The notes: generated from the letters alone by a model not told the origin. A stretch of DNA of 64,000 bases from Euborellia annulipes (GCA_023213315.1 JAKCPI010011566.1:1-64000), one strand, 5' to 3'; positions 33,492 through 44,269 are shown, numbered from the stretch's first letter. Program-made: numbers and translations.

Positions 33492-33800
33492 CTGTATGTG
33501 TGGACAGATTTTTAGCATGAAGGAATTGAGCTACCGGATTGAAATTTTATATTTAACTTAGGTACCTTCCCACACGCTCAAAATAAGCTTTTGAACAAAA
33601 TCGGCCAAAAAGTACTAGTACTTTACTGATGTACTTTTTTCAGTTTTTTTTCGATTTTCTCAAAATTCCCTCCAAGGATTTTTTTTAAAATTCAAAAATC
33701 AATTATTTTTTAGATGCTCTTTAAAATGTATATTCTCATTTTGCCGTTGAAATCTTCTGAAGACCACTTTACTCTTGTTCTTCATAGGAACGATAGAAAT
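33305..33800 (-). repeat. Dispersed repeat R with GT microsatellite
   Basis: Reverse copy starting ACTTTCTCTTAGCCTATATA, with GATGTCGAGATTTTGATGGA, GAGGTCCCCTGAGTCC, a GT array (33449-33490) and AAAGTACTAGTACTTTACTG. In the R consensus the GT array replaces the GTCTGTCTG stretch of other copies. Confidence 0.75.
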
Positions 33801-34009
33801 GGTTGCCATGGTAACGGAATTTAAATCTTTTTCTTTTTTATTAGATTAAAAAATCAATTATTATTTAAATTCCCATTTATTTTTATTTTATTTGTGTCTT
33901 TAATTGTTTCAAAGAAAACATATATGTCTCTCTCTCACTTGCAAACATTATCGTCTCTCTCTACTCTTTTTAAATTCCCTTTCCACCTTATCTTCGCATT
34001 TGACCAATG

Positions 34010-34365
34010 TTAATTTCCTATAGGGATTTGTATGTTAATTTCGATTCAAAAGGGGGTCCCCTTTAGAACTTTTTAGGCATTTAAAATTTTTTTTCCAATT
34101 CTTATGAAATTTTGTATTTATTTACGATTCTATATTGTGTATAAAATGTCCAAATATGAGATTAAAATTTTGAAAAATAACCATAGTTTATTTGAAGCAG
34201 TCAACATTTAAAATGCAAGTTTGAAACTAAGGTGCTATCGGAAACTAAATATATCTCGACACAAAAAATCTGGTGTGACCAGCACAGTGCGCAACTTTCT
34301 CTTACCGAAGGGTAAGAGAAAGTTGTGTGCTGTGCGCCAGTCACACCAGATTTTTTAACTAGTGT
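34010..34365 (-). repeat. Repeat R segment ending in an almost perfect 100-bp palindrome
   Basis: 34257-34356 folds on itself: AATCTGGTGTGACC...CAACTTTCTCTTACC and its complement GGTAAGAGAAAGTTG...GTCACACCAGATT. The rest (CCCATAGGGATTTG-like blocks, GGGGTCCCCTTTAGAAC) is R sequence. Confidence 0.7.
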
Positions 34366-35814
34366 ATGAAATTTTTCATAAACCTGTTTATGAAACTTTT
34401 AATAAATTGGTTTATGAAAGTTATATTTTTTTAGTATATAAATAAATAAATTTATTACGACCCGCTTAGAGGCACTTTAAAATCCCCTCAAAATCCTGGA
34501 ATGATATTTTATTAAAAAGAACAAAATACCTTTAACGATTATTCTACCAAAAAATTTATTTAACTTAAAAATTAATATTTATTTAATTAATTTTTTTTTT
34601 TCAATTCATATTAATATAAAATTATGATTAAAAAATATTTTATTTTTAAAAATTTAATAAGAAATAATTGTATTAATATTTTTAAAATTTATTTTTATAA
34701 ATATTAAACCATCTTAAGTAATTATCGTATTAAGTACAAGGCAAATTCAAAGTCCTTTTTTTTATACTTTTGTCATTGAAAAAAAATCCCAATCTACCTT
34801 CCTTGTTTTGACGATTTAAAATTATTAAAAATAACTAAAATTTGATTTGAGCTTTCTCCGCCAACCTTGTTAGGGGTTTAACCAGAATTTCGGGGATGTC
34901 TAATGCGATGTTTACTCCTGGCTTTAATTTTTGTTTCAATGGAAATATATGAACACAATGTTTATTAATGGGCATATAATTCTATTTCTTGTTTTGCTTG
35001 ATATTATTGTATTTAAATTTGTATTGTATATGTTTGGACCTAGCCACCGAGGACTAGTGCCCCTAAGCGAGTCGTTAATAAATTTATTTAGAATCTATTA
35101 TTATTTTTTTTGTTGAAAAAGAAGAAGAAAATGCAGCCAATGTAGTTCTTGAGATTCAGCCCACAGCTAACGTTTCGATCCTAGGTTTGGGCCATCATCA
35201 GGGCTGTGTCAAAAAGGCATATATATTTTCCCCGAAGCAGGAGGGCTTCATGTGCAACAATAAGACGTGTGCACTTTTAATAAAACATTTTTTTTTTTTC
35301 GAAAGCCGACTCTATCCTCTCACATATAACGAGAAGGGCATTTCAATTTTTACTTTCTTTTACCTTTATATATGTTAATATATATATAGAGAGAAAGTGT
35401 TGGTTTCATGTCAAAAATTCGATGTCGAGATTTTGATGGATATTCACGTTTTGAATCCAAAAAAGTGGTTTTTGCAACATGGTCTGTCTGTCTGTCTGTG
35501 TGTGTGTCTGTCTGTGAACAAAATATATCAAAAACGAAAAGAGCTAGGCGATTGAAATTTCATATTTAAGTTAGGTAACACGAGACTTTTGAACAAAATC
35601 GACTAAAGAGTACTAGTACTTTACTGATGTACTTTTTCAGTTTTTCTCAAAATCAAAAGGATTTTGATTAAAATTCAAAAATCAATTATTTTTTAGATGT
35701 TCTTTAAAATGTATATTCTCATTTTGCTCTCGAAATTGTTTGAAGACCACTTTACTTGTACTTCATAGGAAAGATAGGAGAAATGATTGTCATGTTAACA
35801 ATAAATATAAATTT

Positions 35815-36158
35815 TTTTAATCTTAAGGAAATGGATTTGCAGCCAAGGAGAATAAAAAAAAACTATGTAGTTTCTTTCGGTCGACGTTTCGGACGCCAAT
35901 CGCGTCCTTCCTCGGGACCAAAGATTGTTAGAAAGCACACATAGATTTTGTTGTGGCATACATAAAATATTTGAACAATATTGATAATGGCATCTTTTAT
36001 GTATAAGGGAAGAGCTCTCAAATGTGCGTTATTTTTTCCAATTGGAACAATCTTTGGTCCCGAGGAAGGACGCGATTGGCGTCCGAAACGTCGACCGAAA
36101 GAAACTAAATAGTTTTTTTTTATTCTCCTTGGCTGCAAATCCATTTCCTTAAGATTAA
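35815..36158. repeat. Inner foldback element, arms about 110 bp
   Basis: Arms 35815-35933 and 36047-36158 are almost perfect inverted copies (GGAAATGGATTTGCAGCC, GGTCGACGTTTCGGACGCC). Each arm contains a stem-loop GGACGC/GCGTCC followed by GAAACGTC and GACC, a hammerhead-like layout, but with CCGAGGA instead of CTGANGA, so the catalytic core is damaged or was never canonical. Confidence 0.75.
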
Positions 36159-36214
36159 TAAATAACACATCTACACTTTTATTATAAATTGTTTTCATGT
36201 TTATAAATTGTATA

Positions 36215-36360
36215 TCTTGAATTCTAATAAATCGGCGGAAACTAAATATAACTCGACACAAAAAAATCTGGTGTGACAAGCTCTCAGAACACAACTTGCA
36301 ATTACCGAAAGTAAGAGAAAGTTGTGTGCTTTGCGACCAGTCACACCAGATTTTTAAAAA
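36215..36360. repeat. R-family hairpin copy
   Basis: AATCTGGTGTGAC and its complement GTCACACCAGATT bracket a stem with AAGAGAAAGTTGTGTGC. Same hairpin as at 34257-34356, more diverged. Confidence 0.6.
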
Positions 36361-36460
36361 TTATAGCAGTTTTTGTTATTAAAAGTGCACAAGTCTCATT
36401 CTTGCACAGAAAGCCTTCCCGTCTCGGGGAAGGTATATATGCCTTTTTGTGACACAGTCT

Positions 36461-36511
36461 CAGCTCTGATGATGGTCCAAACCTAGGAACGAAACGTTAG
36501 TCGTAGGCTGA
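36461..36511 (+). ncRNA. Hammerhead-ribozyme-like motif (right arm)
   Basis: Stem I CAGCT/GGCTG, core CTGATGA at 36466, stem II GGTCC/GGAAC with one mismatch, then GAAACG, a small loop and CGTA as a possible cleavage triplet GTA. There is one extra U after CTGATGA, as in the other copies. The left-arm mate (35155-35207, - strand) has a G at the cleavage position and should be inactive. Confidence 0.4.
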
Positions 36512-36629
36512 ATCTCAAGAAAGGAACTACATTGGCTGCATTTTCTTCTTGTGTTTTTTTCATCTCTTTCAACATCTACTCTACAGCCATACATTCCCCT
36601 GACACAATTAATTTTTTTTTGGTTTGTAG

Positions 36630-36700
36630 GTCTGACCAAAAGTAATTTATTAAGAGCCAGCTGTGATCCTAACGATATTTTAAGCAAAAATGCATTTCAG
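36630..36700 (+). CDS. PYCR, exon 2 (aa 24-47)
   Basis: Acceptor TTGGTTTGTAG in phase 1, then GLTKSNLLRASCDPNDILSK and NAFQ, the second strand and helix of the cofactor fold. Donor GTGAGT. The 4.4-kb intron before it contains the nested foldback complex, which ends only about 75 bases upstream of this exon. Confidence 0.9.
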
Positions 36701-36704
36701 GTGA

Positions 36705-37740
36705 GTCATTTAAGTAAAATTTTTTCTACCCTTCTTTCATTTGTTATAATATTTATTATAAGTTGTTTAATTTTTTCACACATTTGTTTCCATTAAAACA
36801 AAATTTCTATGGCAATAAATGTGCAATTAAAATTTTTAAATTTTTTTTAATGTAAATTTTCTCTACATATTACGTAACACGTTAGGGAAGGGGGAGGGGT
36901 CTGGACAAAAGGTTACTAATTGTGACATGGGGGACCCGGGGGTTTGTGATATAAAAATTCAAAGTTGAATTTATAAAATTTTTTGAAAAAAAAAAGGTCG
37001 AATGATTTTCACAATAGGGAAAAATGGGGTGATTTTTTTTTGAGTCACGAGGGAATATTTACTAAAAAAAAAAAGTAAAATAAATAAAATGATATGAATT
37101 TTGTATAAGAAATTTTATTCGGGGGGAAGGGGGTAGTTCTATGTTGTGACATAATATTTGTAGGGGGGTTGGTTTGTATTTGACTAACTGTGACATGGGA
37201 GAGGGGATTAGAAAATCGTCAAAAAACGACCAGAGACGACCCCTATGATGAAATTTGCACGAATAAACTCGATTAGAAAACAGGATTAAATTATTCGAAT
37301 TTATAGGCCGACTGAAAAAATTATTTTATATTTCTCTTACCCCATTTATTTTGCCTAAGCTCTTAAAAAGCCAAAACCCACTCCAAAATTTAACTGACAT
37401 CACTTTACTTGTTCATAATAATTGAATTATTTTTATTATTAATTTATATTAAATAAACTTTCTTATTTTGAGATAAATTTTAAGAGAGAAATTATTAATT
37501 TGAAAAATTAAATAATTAAGATTATTTATTATTTCATTAATCTCGAGTTTAAAATTAATTTATAAATGAAGAAATTATATTTAGATAAAAGCCTTGACCA
37601 TTGACTTTTGCTATTGAAATAATTTATTTTTATAACTTAAATGAATTTCCTTTTTTTTTTTTAATTATCTTCAATTTTATGTGCTTTTGATAATATGAAA
37701 ATTTTATAAAACTCAACTGAGAGGGGGGAATTTGACGTTG
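36705..37740. other. PYCR intron 2, AT-rich with G-rich TE remnant
   Basis: At about 36880-37230 there are G-rich stretches (GAAGGGGGAGGGGTCTGG) and the A-run plus GGTCGAATGATTTTCAC module shared with the 24.3, 38.0 and 58.6-kb elements. No exon on the + strand. Confidence 0.35.
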
Positions 37741-37758
37741 AAAAAATTTAGTACTCAC

Positions 37759-37856
37759 CGAACGAAACAGCCGCTGTGATCGGTGAGCAATTGGGATTTG
37801 TCTGTCCACATGTGAAATCGCGAGTTGCCAGTTCGTCCCCCGGCCCTCCGTGCGGC
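37759..37856 (-). CDS. Putative coding exon antisense within PYCR intron 2
   Basis: 98 bases of GC-rich sequence between a good acceptor (TTTATTTATCAG) and a strong donor (GTGAGT) on the - strand. It is open in all three frames, so the reading frame cannot be chosen from this exon alone. One frame (ending RSQRLFRS) ends in phase 0 and would join the exon at 30739-30879. Another reads ELATRDFTCGQTNPNCSP. Conservation or RNA evidence is lacking, and it could be a non-coding exon. Confidence 0.35.
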
Positions 37857-38035
37857 CTGATAAATAAAAAAATTATTAATTTATAAAATATTTTTTTTTA
37901 ACTTTTTTTTTTTTATTTACCTTAAGACAAGTTGCACGAAAAGATGAGAGATTGACATATGAGAAGAAGTGAAAAAATGTTGGTCTTAGCTCGGGTAACT
38001 CATGGTCGCCAGTCACGTAGGCCGACTCACAAGAA

Positions 38036-38344
38036 GGGGTGTTCGGTTATGGAAAAAAATAATCGATTATCGATTATGAAAAATAAATATTATTCCGATT
38101 ATGGCAAATAATAGATTTTTTTTCATAATCGATTATTTTTCCATTAATAATCGATTAAATCCATTTCATTCGACCTTTTTTCTTTTTTTTTATTTAGTAA
38201 ATTTCCCCCGCTTTGTTTACAGGGAAATAATCAGGTCTTTTTCATAATCGATTATAGGAAATATTCGATTAATCGATTATATTTTTTTTAATAACCGATT
38301 ATTATTTTTTTTAAATTAATCGATTATTTTGCACTGCCCATAAG
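38036..38344. mobile_element. MITE-like element with AATCGATT-rich ends (copy 2)
   Basis: Same family as 24334-24830 in opposite orientation: GGTGTTCGGTTATGG at the left, GCACTGCCC at the right, many ATCGATTAT palindromes at both sides, and the reverse complement of the A-run/GGTCGAATG core in the middle. It lies 140 bases before PYCR exon 3. Confidence 0.6.
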
Positions 38345-38486
38345 ATGTGAATCCCTGAGTGTAAAGAGTTCTTTTTTAAGAATTTTTTTTTTTTAATTTT
38401 GTCAAAAAATTTTAGAAAACAAATTGACTGTAATTGAGACAAGTTCTAAATAGAATAATTAACTATGTATTAATTTTTTTTTTTAG

Positions 38487-38666
38487 GAATTGGGGGCCGA
38501 AATCGCCGAAAACAATAAAGAACTCGTCAAAGAGAGTGAAGTTGTGATTTTTGCAGTAAAACCTACAATTTTAGAAAATGTAGTTAGTGAAATAAGAAAT
38601 GAAGTGACAAATAATCATTTATTGATCTCAGTTGCCATGGGGATTCCTCTGAGCAACATAGAAAGG
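38487..38666 (+). CDS. PYCR, exon 3 (aa 48-107)
   Basis: 60 codons, phase 0 on both sides. Contains SEVVIFAVKPTILENVVSEI, the conserved (A/V)VKP cofactor-binding segment, and LLISVAMGIPLSNIER, equivalent to the (I)SI.AG(I/V) stretch of the family. Acceptor TTTTTTTTAG, donor GTATGT. Confidence 0.93.
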
Positions 38667-39580
38667 GTATGTATTAATTAATTAAAAACTATTTCTGATA
38701 CAAAAACAAATTTTCTAATTTCAAAAATTGCTTTGTTGTCTGAATAAAAAATGATAGAAAGAAAGAATAGCATTGGAGAGATAATTTCAATCTTAGCTCA
38801 GGTAATTCATGGTTAGTTTAATTAATATATAATTAAAAAAAAGGCTTAGAGAAATGTGGGAAGTTTGTGAAGAGGCAGCATATTTTAACTTTTGCCCTTT
38901 TTAGTAGATCTATATTAATTTTAAAATTATTCATTAACTAGCCGCGCCACCCAACTTCGGGCCTAGCGCCTAGATGCCGAAAGGCAGCTTTGAGGGATTT
39001 TTAATATTAGCATATAGGCCCACATGTATTTACTTTAATTTCTTTTAAAATGAGAAGACTACTTCTCTCCTCGCCTTATTACCGCGATACGGGGTCGGAG
39101 GACCTCACTCTTTTCCTCCAACCCTAACATGCGTTTTGCGACCGGAAGAAATAGAACAGGCCGGCCCGTCACACGGCCTGTTGAAAAGAGGAAGGAAGAG
39201 ACAGACATACAAAGAACAGAAGGACTGCCTGTCCCAGCTCGGGCAGCTCGTGGTCGCCATCCACGTACCCACAAGATGTGGGCCCCTGAGCGAAAATGAG
39301 AAGACTTTTAATTATTCTTTGAAATTGTTAGTGTGAAGAAGTTAGAAATGGAAAGTATTCTTTGCTAATGATAATGAAGGGGTAAATTTTAATAAATTTT
39401 TTATCTTTATTTGAAAATATCATTTAAATATAAATAATAAGATTTAATATTATTAATTATTTTGAAATTGAAATATCTCTATATAAGAATAGAAGAGCTT
39501 TTCATTAATAATGCAAAGAATACGTGAATGTATTCTCATTTCTAACTTCACCACACTGACAATTGCAAAGAATATTTAAA
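38667..39580. other. PYCR intron 3, first part, with GC-rich repeat
   Basis: At 39055-39300 a GC-rich segment contains CGGGCAGCTCGTGGTCGCCA, which recurs in diverged form at about 37990 and 61120 (CGGGTAACTCGTGGTTGCCA), so it is a dispersed repeat. No exon found. Confidence 0.4.
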
Positions 39581-39582
39581 AG

Positions 39583-39855
39583 CAGTGGCGAATCCAGAGG
39601 AGTTTCTCGGGAGGGGGGGGAGGGTAATTTGGTGTGACTGGTCGCACAGCACACAATTTTTTCTTATTATCGGTAATTTAAAGGTGCATTCTGTAGTTGT
39701 TTACCAGAATATATATACAAATCAAATTTTTAAGTATTAGTTTTTAAAATTTTATATTAAAAATACAATTTTTTCCCCAAAAAATATATTTTTCTCAAGT
39801 CTTGGGGGGAGGGGGGTAATTACCCCCTTTACCCTCCCCCTTTATATCTTCTCAT
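39583..39855. mobile_element. hAT-type MITE (CAGTGGCGGATCCAG family), copy 2
   Basis: Left end CAGTGGCGAATCCAGAGGAG. The flanking 8-bp direct repeat TTTAAAAG is exact (39575-39582, 39856-39863). The interior matches the 32984 copy, including GGTCGCACAGCACACAATTT. The right terminus is worn. Confidence 0.8.
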
Positions 39856-40014
39856 TTTAAAAGAAATAAAAGTAAATACATGTATACCCTAATATTAAAA
39901 ATAAGAGAGTACTAAGTAAGAGAGAATAATGTTTTTATTTTAAATTATTAAACATAAATAAAAACATTCACTAATATTGCAAAGAATACATAAATTTCAT
40001 TTATTTCTAATATC

Positions 40015-40235
40015 TTCATACATTTCCTATGGGAGAAATCGTAACTTCAACAATTAATAATTCAAAAAATTATAAGAATTTCGGGACGAAAATAATTGTT
40101 CTGTAGTAATCCATAGAAAGTCCTCTTTAATCATATAAAATTTGATTTCGAAATACCAACAGAAAGTTGCCCAAAGAGAGCGTACCAGACAGACAGACGG
40201 ACATTAGCAAATTGTATATATAGAATACAAAAGAT
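40015..40235 (-). repeat. Second dispersed repeat family (F2), copy 2
   Basis: Reverse complement of the 23375 copy: AAAATTTGATTTCGAAATAC, GAAAGTTGCCC and CAGACAGACAGACGGACA. It lies just before PYCR exon 4. Confidence 0.65.
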
Positions 40236-40255
40236 AAATAAATTATTTGTTGTAG

Positions 40256-40468
40256 CACTTACCTAAAGGAACTCGAGTGGCCCGTGCCATGCCCAATACC
40301 CCTGCTGCCTATCGTGCTGGAGCATCTGTCTTTTGTCTGGGATCTGCGGCTACACATCAAGATGGTGATTATATCCGAATGTTGCTAGAATCTGTAGGCA
40401 CTTGCGAAGAAGTTTTCGAGAACCTCCTCGATAGTGTAACGGGTCTAAGTGGATCCGGACCAGCCTAT
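40256..40468 (+). CDS. PYCR, exon 4 (aa 108-178)
   Basis: 71 codons. ARAMPNTPAAYRAGASVFCL holds the hallmark R.MPNTPA cofactor and substrate loop. The exon ends LLDSVTGLSGSGPAY, the start of the P5CR signature lining the active site. The usual VMPNTPA is here AMPNTPA, a mild change. Acceptor TTGTTGTAG, donor GTAAGT. Confidence 0.95.
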
Positions 40469-40724
40469 GTAAGTTAAATAAGACTTCTATATACTGGTGT
40501 ATTCAAAAATGTGTCCAGTATTTGAAGGTGAAATTAAGTAGAAGAAAACGTCGGTTGTCTAGAAGTCCCATTTTATTTCAAGAATAAAAGGGAATTAATC
40601 TGTAACAGAATTCACATAAATTATTAAATGAATTTTGAAAATTCTACTACTTTACTGGTCTAGATTAAAAAAAAAATTTAAATATAAATTATTAATCTAA
40701 CAAAGATGAGTGTTATTTATTGGT

Positions 40725-40815
40725 GAGGCCAAACATCCCATGGCACCCGGGAATCGAACCCAGGATCTCCGCCTTTCTGGGGCATAGGCGTGCTGTCCAT
40801 TGCACCAGGCCACCG
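40725..40815 (-). mobile_element. tRNA-like SINE head or fragment
   Basis: On the - strand: GGCCTGGTGCAATGGA (A-box-like) and CTGGGTTCGATTCCCGGG (B box with a good T-arm stem). The acceptor arms do not pair as in a real tRNA, so this is more likely a SINE than a functional tRNA gene. Confidence 0.5.
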
Positions 40816-40969
40816 GACCCTCGACCTACTCCAATAACTTAACTATAAATTATTAAATTATAATTAATACTTTTATTAAAAGATGATTTTTTTTTTTCAA
40901 TCAACGCTCAAATAGACTGTAAATAAGACAGTCAATATATCGTTTAAGATGACAAATTGCGAGATGAGT

Positions 40970-41065
40970 TTGTGTTCGATTGGACAAAAATTGCACCCCC
41001 TGGAGTCGAACCAGGACCTCCACGCTTCCGCAGCGGGTGGACTATCTTTACCTTAGATCACAGGC
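40970..41065 (-). mobile_element. tRNA-like SINE fragment
   Basis: On the - strand CCTGGTTCGACTCCAGG forms a T-arm with a B box. The A-box part is weak (GATCTAAGGTAAAGATAG). Followed by G- and C-runs at 41120-41170 that look like TE debris. Confidence 0.45.
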
Positions 41066-41301
41066 CAATAAGCACAAAATCTCGTCCGAGGGAACCCGGG
41101 AAAAATATTTTTGTGTATGGGGGGGGGGGGGGGTATTTAAAAATGAGTTCGCCCCCCCCCCCGAAAAAGGGGAGTTCAATAAAAAAAAATCATAACTCTC
41201 TCCCTGCTCTTGAATAAAAAAAATACTTACTCTTTAGAGACTATGTGGGTGAAGTTCTTAACCTTCTTCATCTCTTAAAAAATATTTCAAATTTTTTCAA
41301 G

Positions 41302-41467
41302 GTTTATTTGGTAGTCGAGGCGTTAGCTGATGGCGGAGTTCGGATGGGAATTCCTCGCGATTTAGCACTTCGATTGGCCATCCAGACAGTCCAAGGGGCG
41401 AGCAAAACTCTTTCAGAATCGAAAAAACACCCAGCAGTTCTCCGAGAAGAGGTCACTTCACCGTCAG
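41302..41467 (+). CDS. PYCR, exon 5 (aa 179 to about 233)
   Basis: Acceptor TTTTTTCAAG, phase 0. VYLVVEALADGGVRMGIPRD continues the P5CR signature (EALADGGV.MG.PR), and LAIQTVQGASKTLSES follows as the dimerisation helix. The exon ends with EEVTSPSG in phase 1 before GTAATT. Confidence 0.95.
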
Positions 41468-41532
41468 GTAATTCAAAATAATTTTTTTTTTTTTTTTTTA
41501 AGTAAATCTCTAATTGAAATGTATTTTTAAAG

Positions 41533-41666
41533 GAACCACTGCAGCGGGATTGTATTCGTTAGAAAGTCACAAAATGAGATCGGCGTTTATCGAAGCGGTT
41601 GAGGAGGCAACGAAACGGGCAAAAGAAATCAACGATGAGATAATGAATACAAGGCTAAAAAGTTAA
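41533..41666 (+). CDS. PYCR, exon 6 with stop (aa 234-277)
   Basis: After a 65-bp intron, the only short one in this gene, TTAAGLYSLESHKMRSAFIE completes the V(T/C)SPGGTT..GL..LE motif of the C-terminal domain, and the protein ends RAKEINDEIMNTRLKS. A candidate poly(A) signal AATAAA is at 41764. Confidence 0.93.
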
Positions 41667-41763
41667 TTAAGCTTATTATCTTTTAATTTTAATTTAATTA
41701 ATTAGAATTTTTTTTTATATTGATTTTTGTGAAATAATTATATATATATTATTAAATTTAATC

Positions 41764-41769
41764 AATAAA
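41764..41769 (+). promoter_or_regulatory. Possible poly(A) signal of PYCR
   Basis: AATAAA about 100 bases after the stop codon. Positional support only. Confidence 0.4.
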
Positions 41770-42029
41770 TTAAGCAAATAGTAACAAAAGCAGATGAGAT
41801 TTTCATTTATAATTTACCTTATGGCAAAATTTTATTTCGGTTTCGCAATAATTATAAAATAAATTTCTTTAAGTTAATTCCTATTCAATTTGTGGTCAGT
41901 GAGATATTTATCAAGAGCCCGCAGACCATAATATCCATAATTTGAAAGTGCTCAATATCATATTAGGCAGTGATGGTCCATAAACTCGTGGAATCTTGAA
42001 TGTTTACAAAAAGCAAACGTGTGGTGTCC

Positions 42030-42330
42030 TAGGACCCCCGGCAGGAACGAAGTTCCTCGCGCCTTTTCTTCAAATCAGAATATAATTTAATATGAATATT
42101 ATTAAATTTTAGTCAGGGAGCTGCGCCCGCTGGAACCTCTTGCTCGCCTTCGGTAGATAGAAGAAAATAAAGAGGAGGTGGGCGTGGCCTCGCCAAGACT
42201 TCGGCTAATCTCGCCTTCCTCCTCCGTCGCTCGGGCGCTGGGAACGCATTTTTTTAGGAACGCGTTTTTGTTACGTTACATTTTCTCCAAATTCACCCTG
42301 CGTAAGTCGCGTTAAAGAACTTCGTTCCAA
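42030..42330. repeat. GC-rich TE-like segment between PYCR and ABCG genes
   Basis: Contains GGCAGGAACGAAGTTCCTCG, whose palindromic core also occurs near 27515, and GGGCGTGGCCTCGCC. Then 42335-42440 is an R-repeat fragment (GATTCAAAATTTCAGTAGGC). Non-coding. Confidence 0.4.
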
Positions 42331-42444
42331 TAAAAAAGTAAATCGATTCAAAATTTCAGTAGGCTTTGTGTAAATTGTATTTTAAATGTTGACTGCTTGA
42401 AAAAGCTACAGTTATTTTTCAAAATTTTAATCTCATGTAACGAT

Positions 42445-43790
42445 TTGCAAAACATCTGTTGATTGTACTGAAGATGATTCCATATCATTGGGGTCGAAAT
42501 TGCAAATAAACGGATAATACGCAAAAGTATTTATTTTTTGGCCGACGGTCCTTTTAAATAAATTGATCATCCTTACGGCCATCTGTAAACAATATACATT
42601 TTTTTATAAGAAAAATTTTATACAATTTTTATTTGACCAAACAAATGTATCTAAAAAATAATTTTTTTTCTCCAATCTCTCAACAAAGATCCAATAACAG
42701 AGAGACATTTAAGAAATAATTCTATGCATTTTTCCAACAATTAAAATAAAATAAAAATTTAAAAATACCTTTATTACTAAGTCAATTTATACTGTTTGGC
42801 CCACGAAGACAGGTTCGAAACATATTCACGCACTCAAAATAATAAAACAGAATAAATTCACAGATGGATTTAGATACATTTGCACTTTATAAATTCTTGA
42901 ATTCTCCTGGTTTTTGTTTTATTCTCACTTCAATGTTAAAAAGAAAAAAAAAGACAAGGATGGAAATATTTTGGTAAATAAATCAATGATTGCACATTGG
43001 AAAAAAATTTCATTGGCAACTTATATCATTTTAAAATTTATAAAAAAAAAAAAATATTTCACAAATTTACTCTATTTGAAAAAAAAGAGAAAATATTTTT
43101 GATAATTTTTTTTAAACTAACATGTTTTAAAAATACATTTCATTATAATATAATAATTTTTATACGCACGGTACATTAAGATAAATATTTTACATAAACA
43201 TTTTCGAAAATATATTCTTTTAACAATTACAATATTACAAAAACATACACATTTTTGTATTCTATTTACATAATATATTATATCTGTTATTAATTAAAAA
43301 TAATTTTCTATAAAAATACTATTTTAAGAGATGTCTGTATCTAAGCATTAATATTTTTAATCTATTAATTTTTTTTTTTTTTTTTAAATAATTTTGATAT
43401 CACGATTTGAATTAATTTATATTGAAAAGAATATTTTTATTTAAATAAAAATAAATTTTTTCTTTTTTTTTGTTTACCTGAATAGAGATCTAATACCACT
43501 TACTTGTGTATTATAAACAAATAAAAAAAAAAAAAGAGAAAAATTAGTTTTTTTAATAAATAAAAATTTTCTTTCCTATTGAAATTTTTTTTTTAAATTA
43601 TTCTAAATTTAAAATTTTAAAATCCGCTCATCTCATGTTGTCATTTCAGCCTTTTTTTAAAATTAATATTCTCTAATTATATTTTTTATAATTATAATAA
43701 AAAATAGATTTCAAGTTAATTAATGTTAAAAAAAAAATGCAACTTAATTAATAATTTATATACAGTCTACAAAATTATTTGGAATTTTTT
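42445..43790. other. Convergent intergenic spacer, nothing recognised
   Basis: Very AT-rich DNA between the 3' ends of PYCR and the ABCG gene, probably including the ABCG 3' UTR near its right end. No RNA gene or repeat recognised. Confidence 0.35.
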
Positions 43791-43791
43791 G

Positions 43792-44136
43792 CTATCTCCT
43801 ATGCAATTTAAGCCAAATGGCAATGTATGTGATGATATACATAACAACACCAAGGGAAAGAATATAGCCAATATTGGCATATATATCTACGTTCATAATG
43901 TCCATATGTTCGAGTAACTTTTTCGAGTTACGGAAATGACAATAGACATGGTCTTCGGGGCAAGGAAGATTTCCTCGGTTGTCATGATATAAAACTGCCA
44001 TCATTCCATGGTATCCAGCTCGGAAGTAGCTAATATGGAAGAGCCATCTAAAGTAATACGAGGTGTCACGGTAAAAAATATTAAAACCAAACATAGAAAG
44101 AATCACAGCTACGGAAGGACCAACGAAAACAGCCAC
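43792..44136 (-). CDS. ABCG half-transporter (ABCG1/4-like), last coding exon
   Basis: C-terminal 114 codons of the transporter: VAVFVGPSVAVILSMFGFNI, WLFHISYFRAGYHGMMAVLY, then the extracellular loop with LPCPEDHVYCHF (paired Cys as in ABCG1/ABCG4), the last helix GYILSLGVVMYIITYIAIWL and the tail KLHRR. Acceptor TTTTTTCCAG, phase 0. The gene runs right to left with exons 57372-57227, 55740-55502, 52766-52641, 52415-52266, 51927-51759, 50660-50560, 49629-49474 and 44136-43792. Family members export sterols and other lipids as dimers in the plasma or endosomal membrane. The substrate here is unknown. Confidence 0.92.
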   Translation of the reverse strand: MAVFVGPSVAVILSMFGFNIFYRDTSYYFRWLFHISYFRAGYHGMMAVLYHDNRGNLPCPEDHVYCHFRNSKKLLEHMDIMNVDIYANIGYILSLGVVMYIITYIAIWLKLHRR

Positions 44137-44269
44137 CTGGAAAAAAAATATTGAAATTAAACAAATTAAGTCTGAAAGATATTGAAAAGAGAGGAAAGGA
44201 CTGGCCAGTCAAGTAGAGAAAAAATGTTAGTCTTACCTAAGGGTTAGCCACCTACTCTTTTCATGTGTT

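Larger units (their letters stand above)
35116..36552. mobile_element. Large foldback element with hammerhead-like motifs, nested insertions inside
   Basis: The left arm (35116-35300) and right arm (36372-36552) are inverted copies, about 90 percent identical by eye: AAAATGCAGCCAATGTAGTT ... CACTTTTAATAA. Both contain CTGATGA, a GGYCC stem-loop and GAAACGTTAG on the arm-inward strand. Between the arms lie an R fragment (35350-35800), a second smaller foldback (35815-36158) and the R hairpin (36240-36356). This gives an insertion order of outer element, then R, then or together with the inner foldback. Confidence 0.7.

Noticed and set aside
35863..36294. 143-codon - strand gene
   Set aside because: The frame runs through the two arms and loop of the inner foldback. 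The repeated peptide is explained by the inverted repeat.
40725..40815. Functional tRNA gene on the - strand
   Set aside because: A and B boxes and a T-arm are present, but the ends do not pair into an acceptor stem and the sequence resembles a SINE head.
40970..41065. Functional tRNA gene on the - strand
   Set aside because: Good T-arm, but no acceptor stem and a weak A box. TE debris follows.
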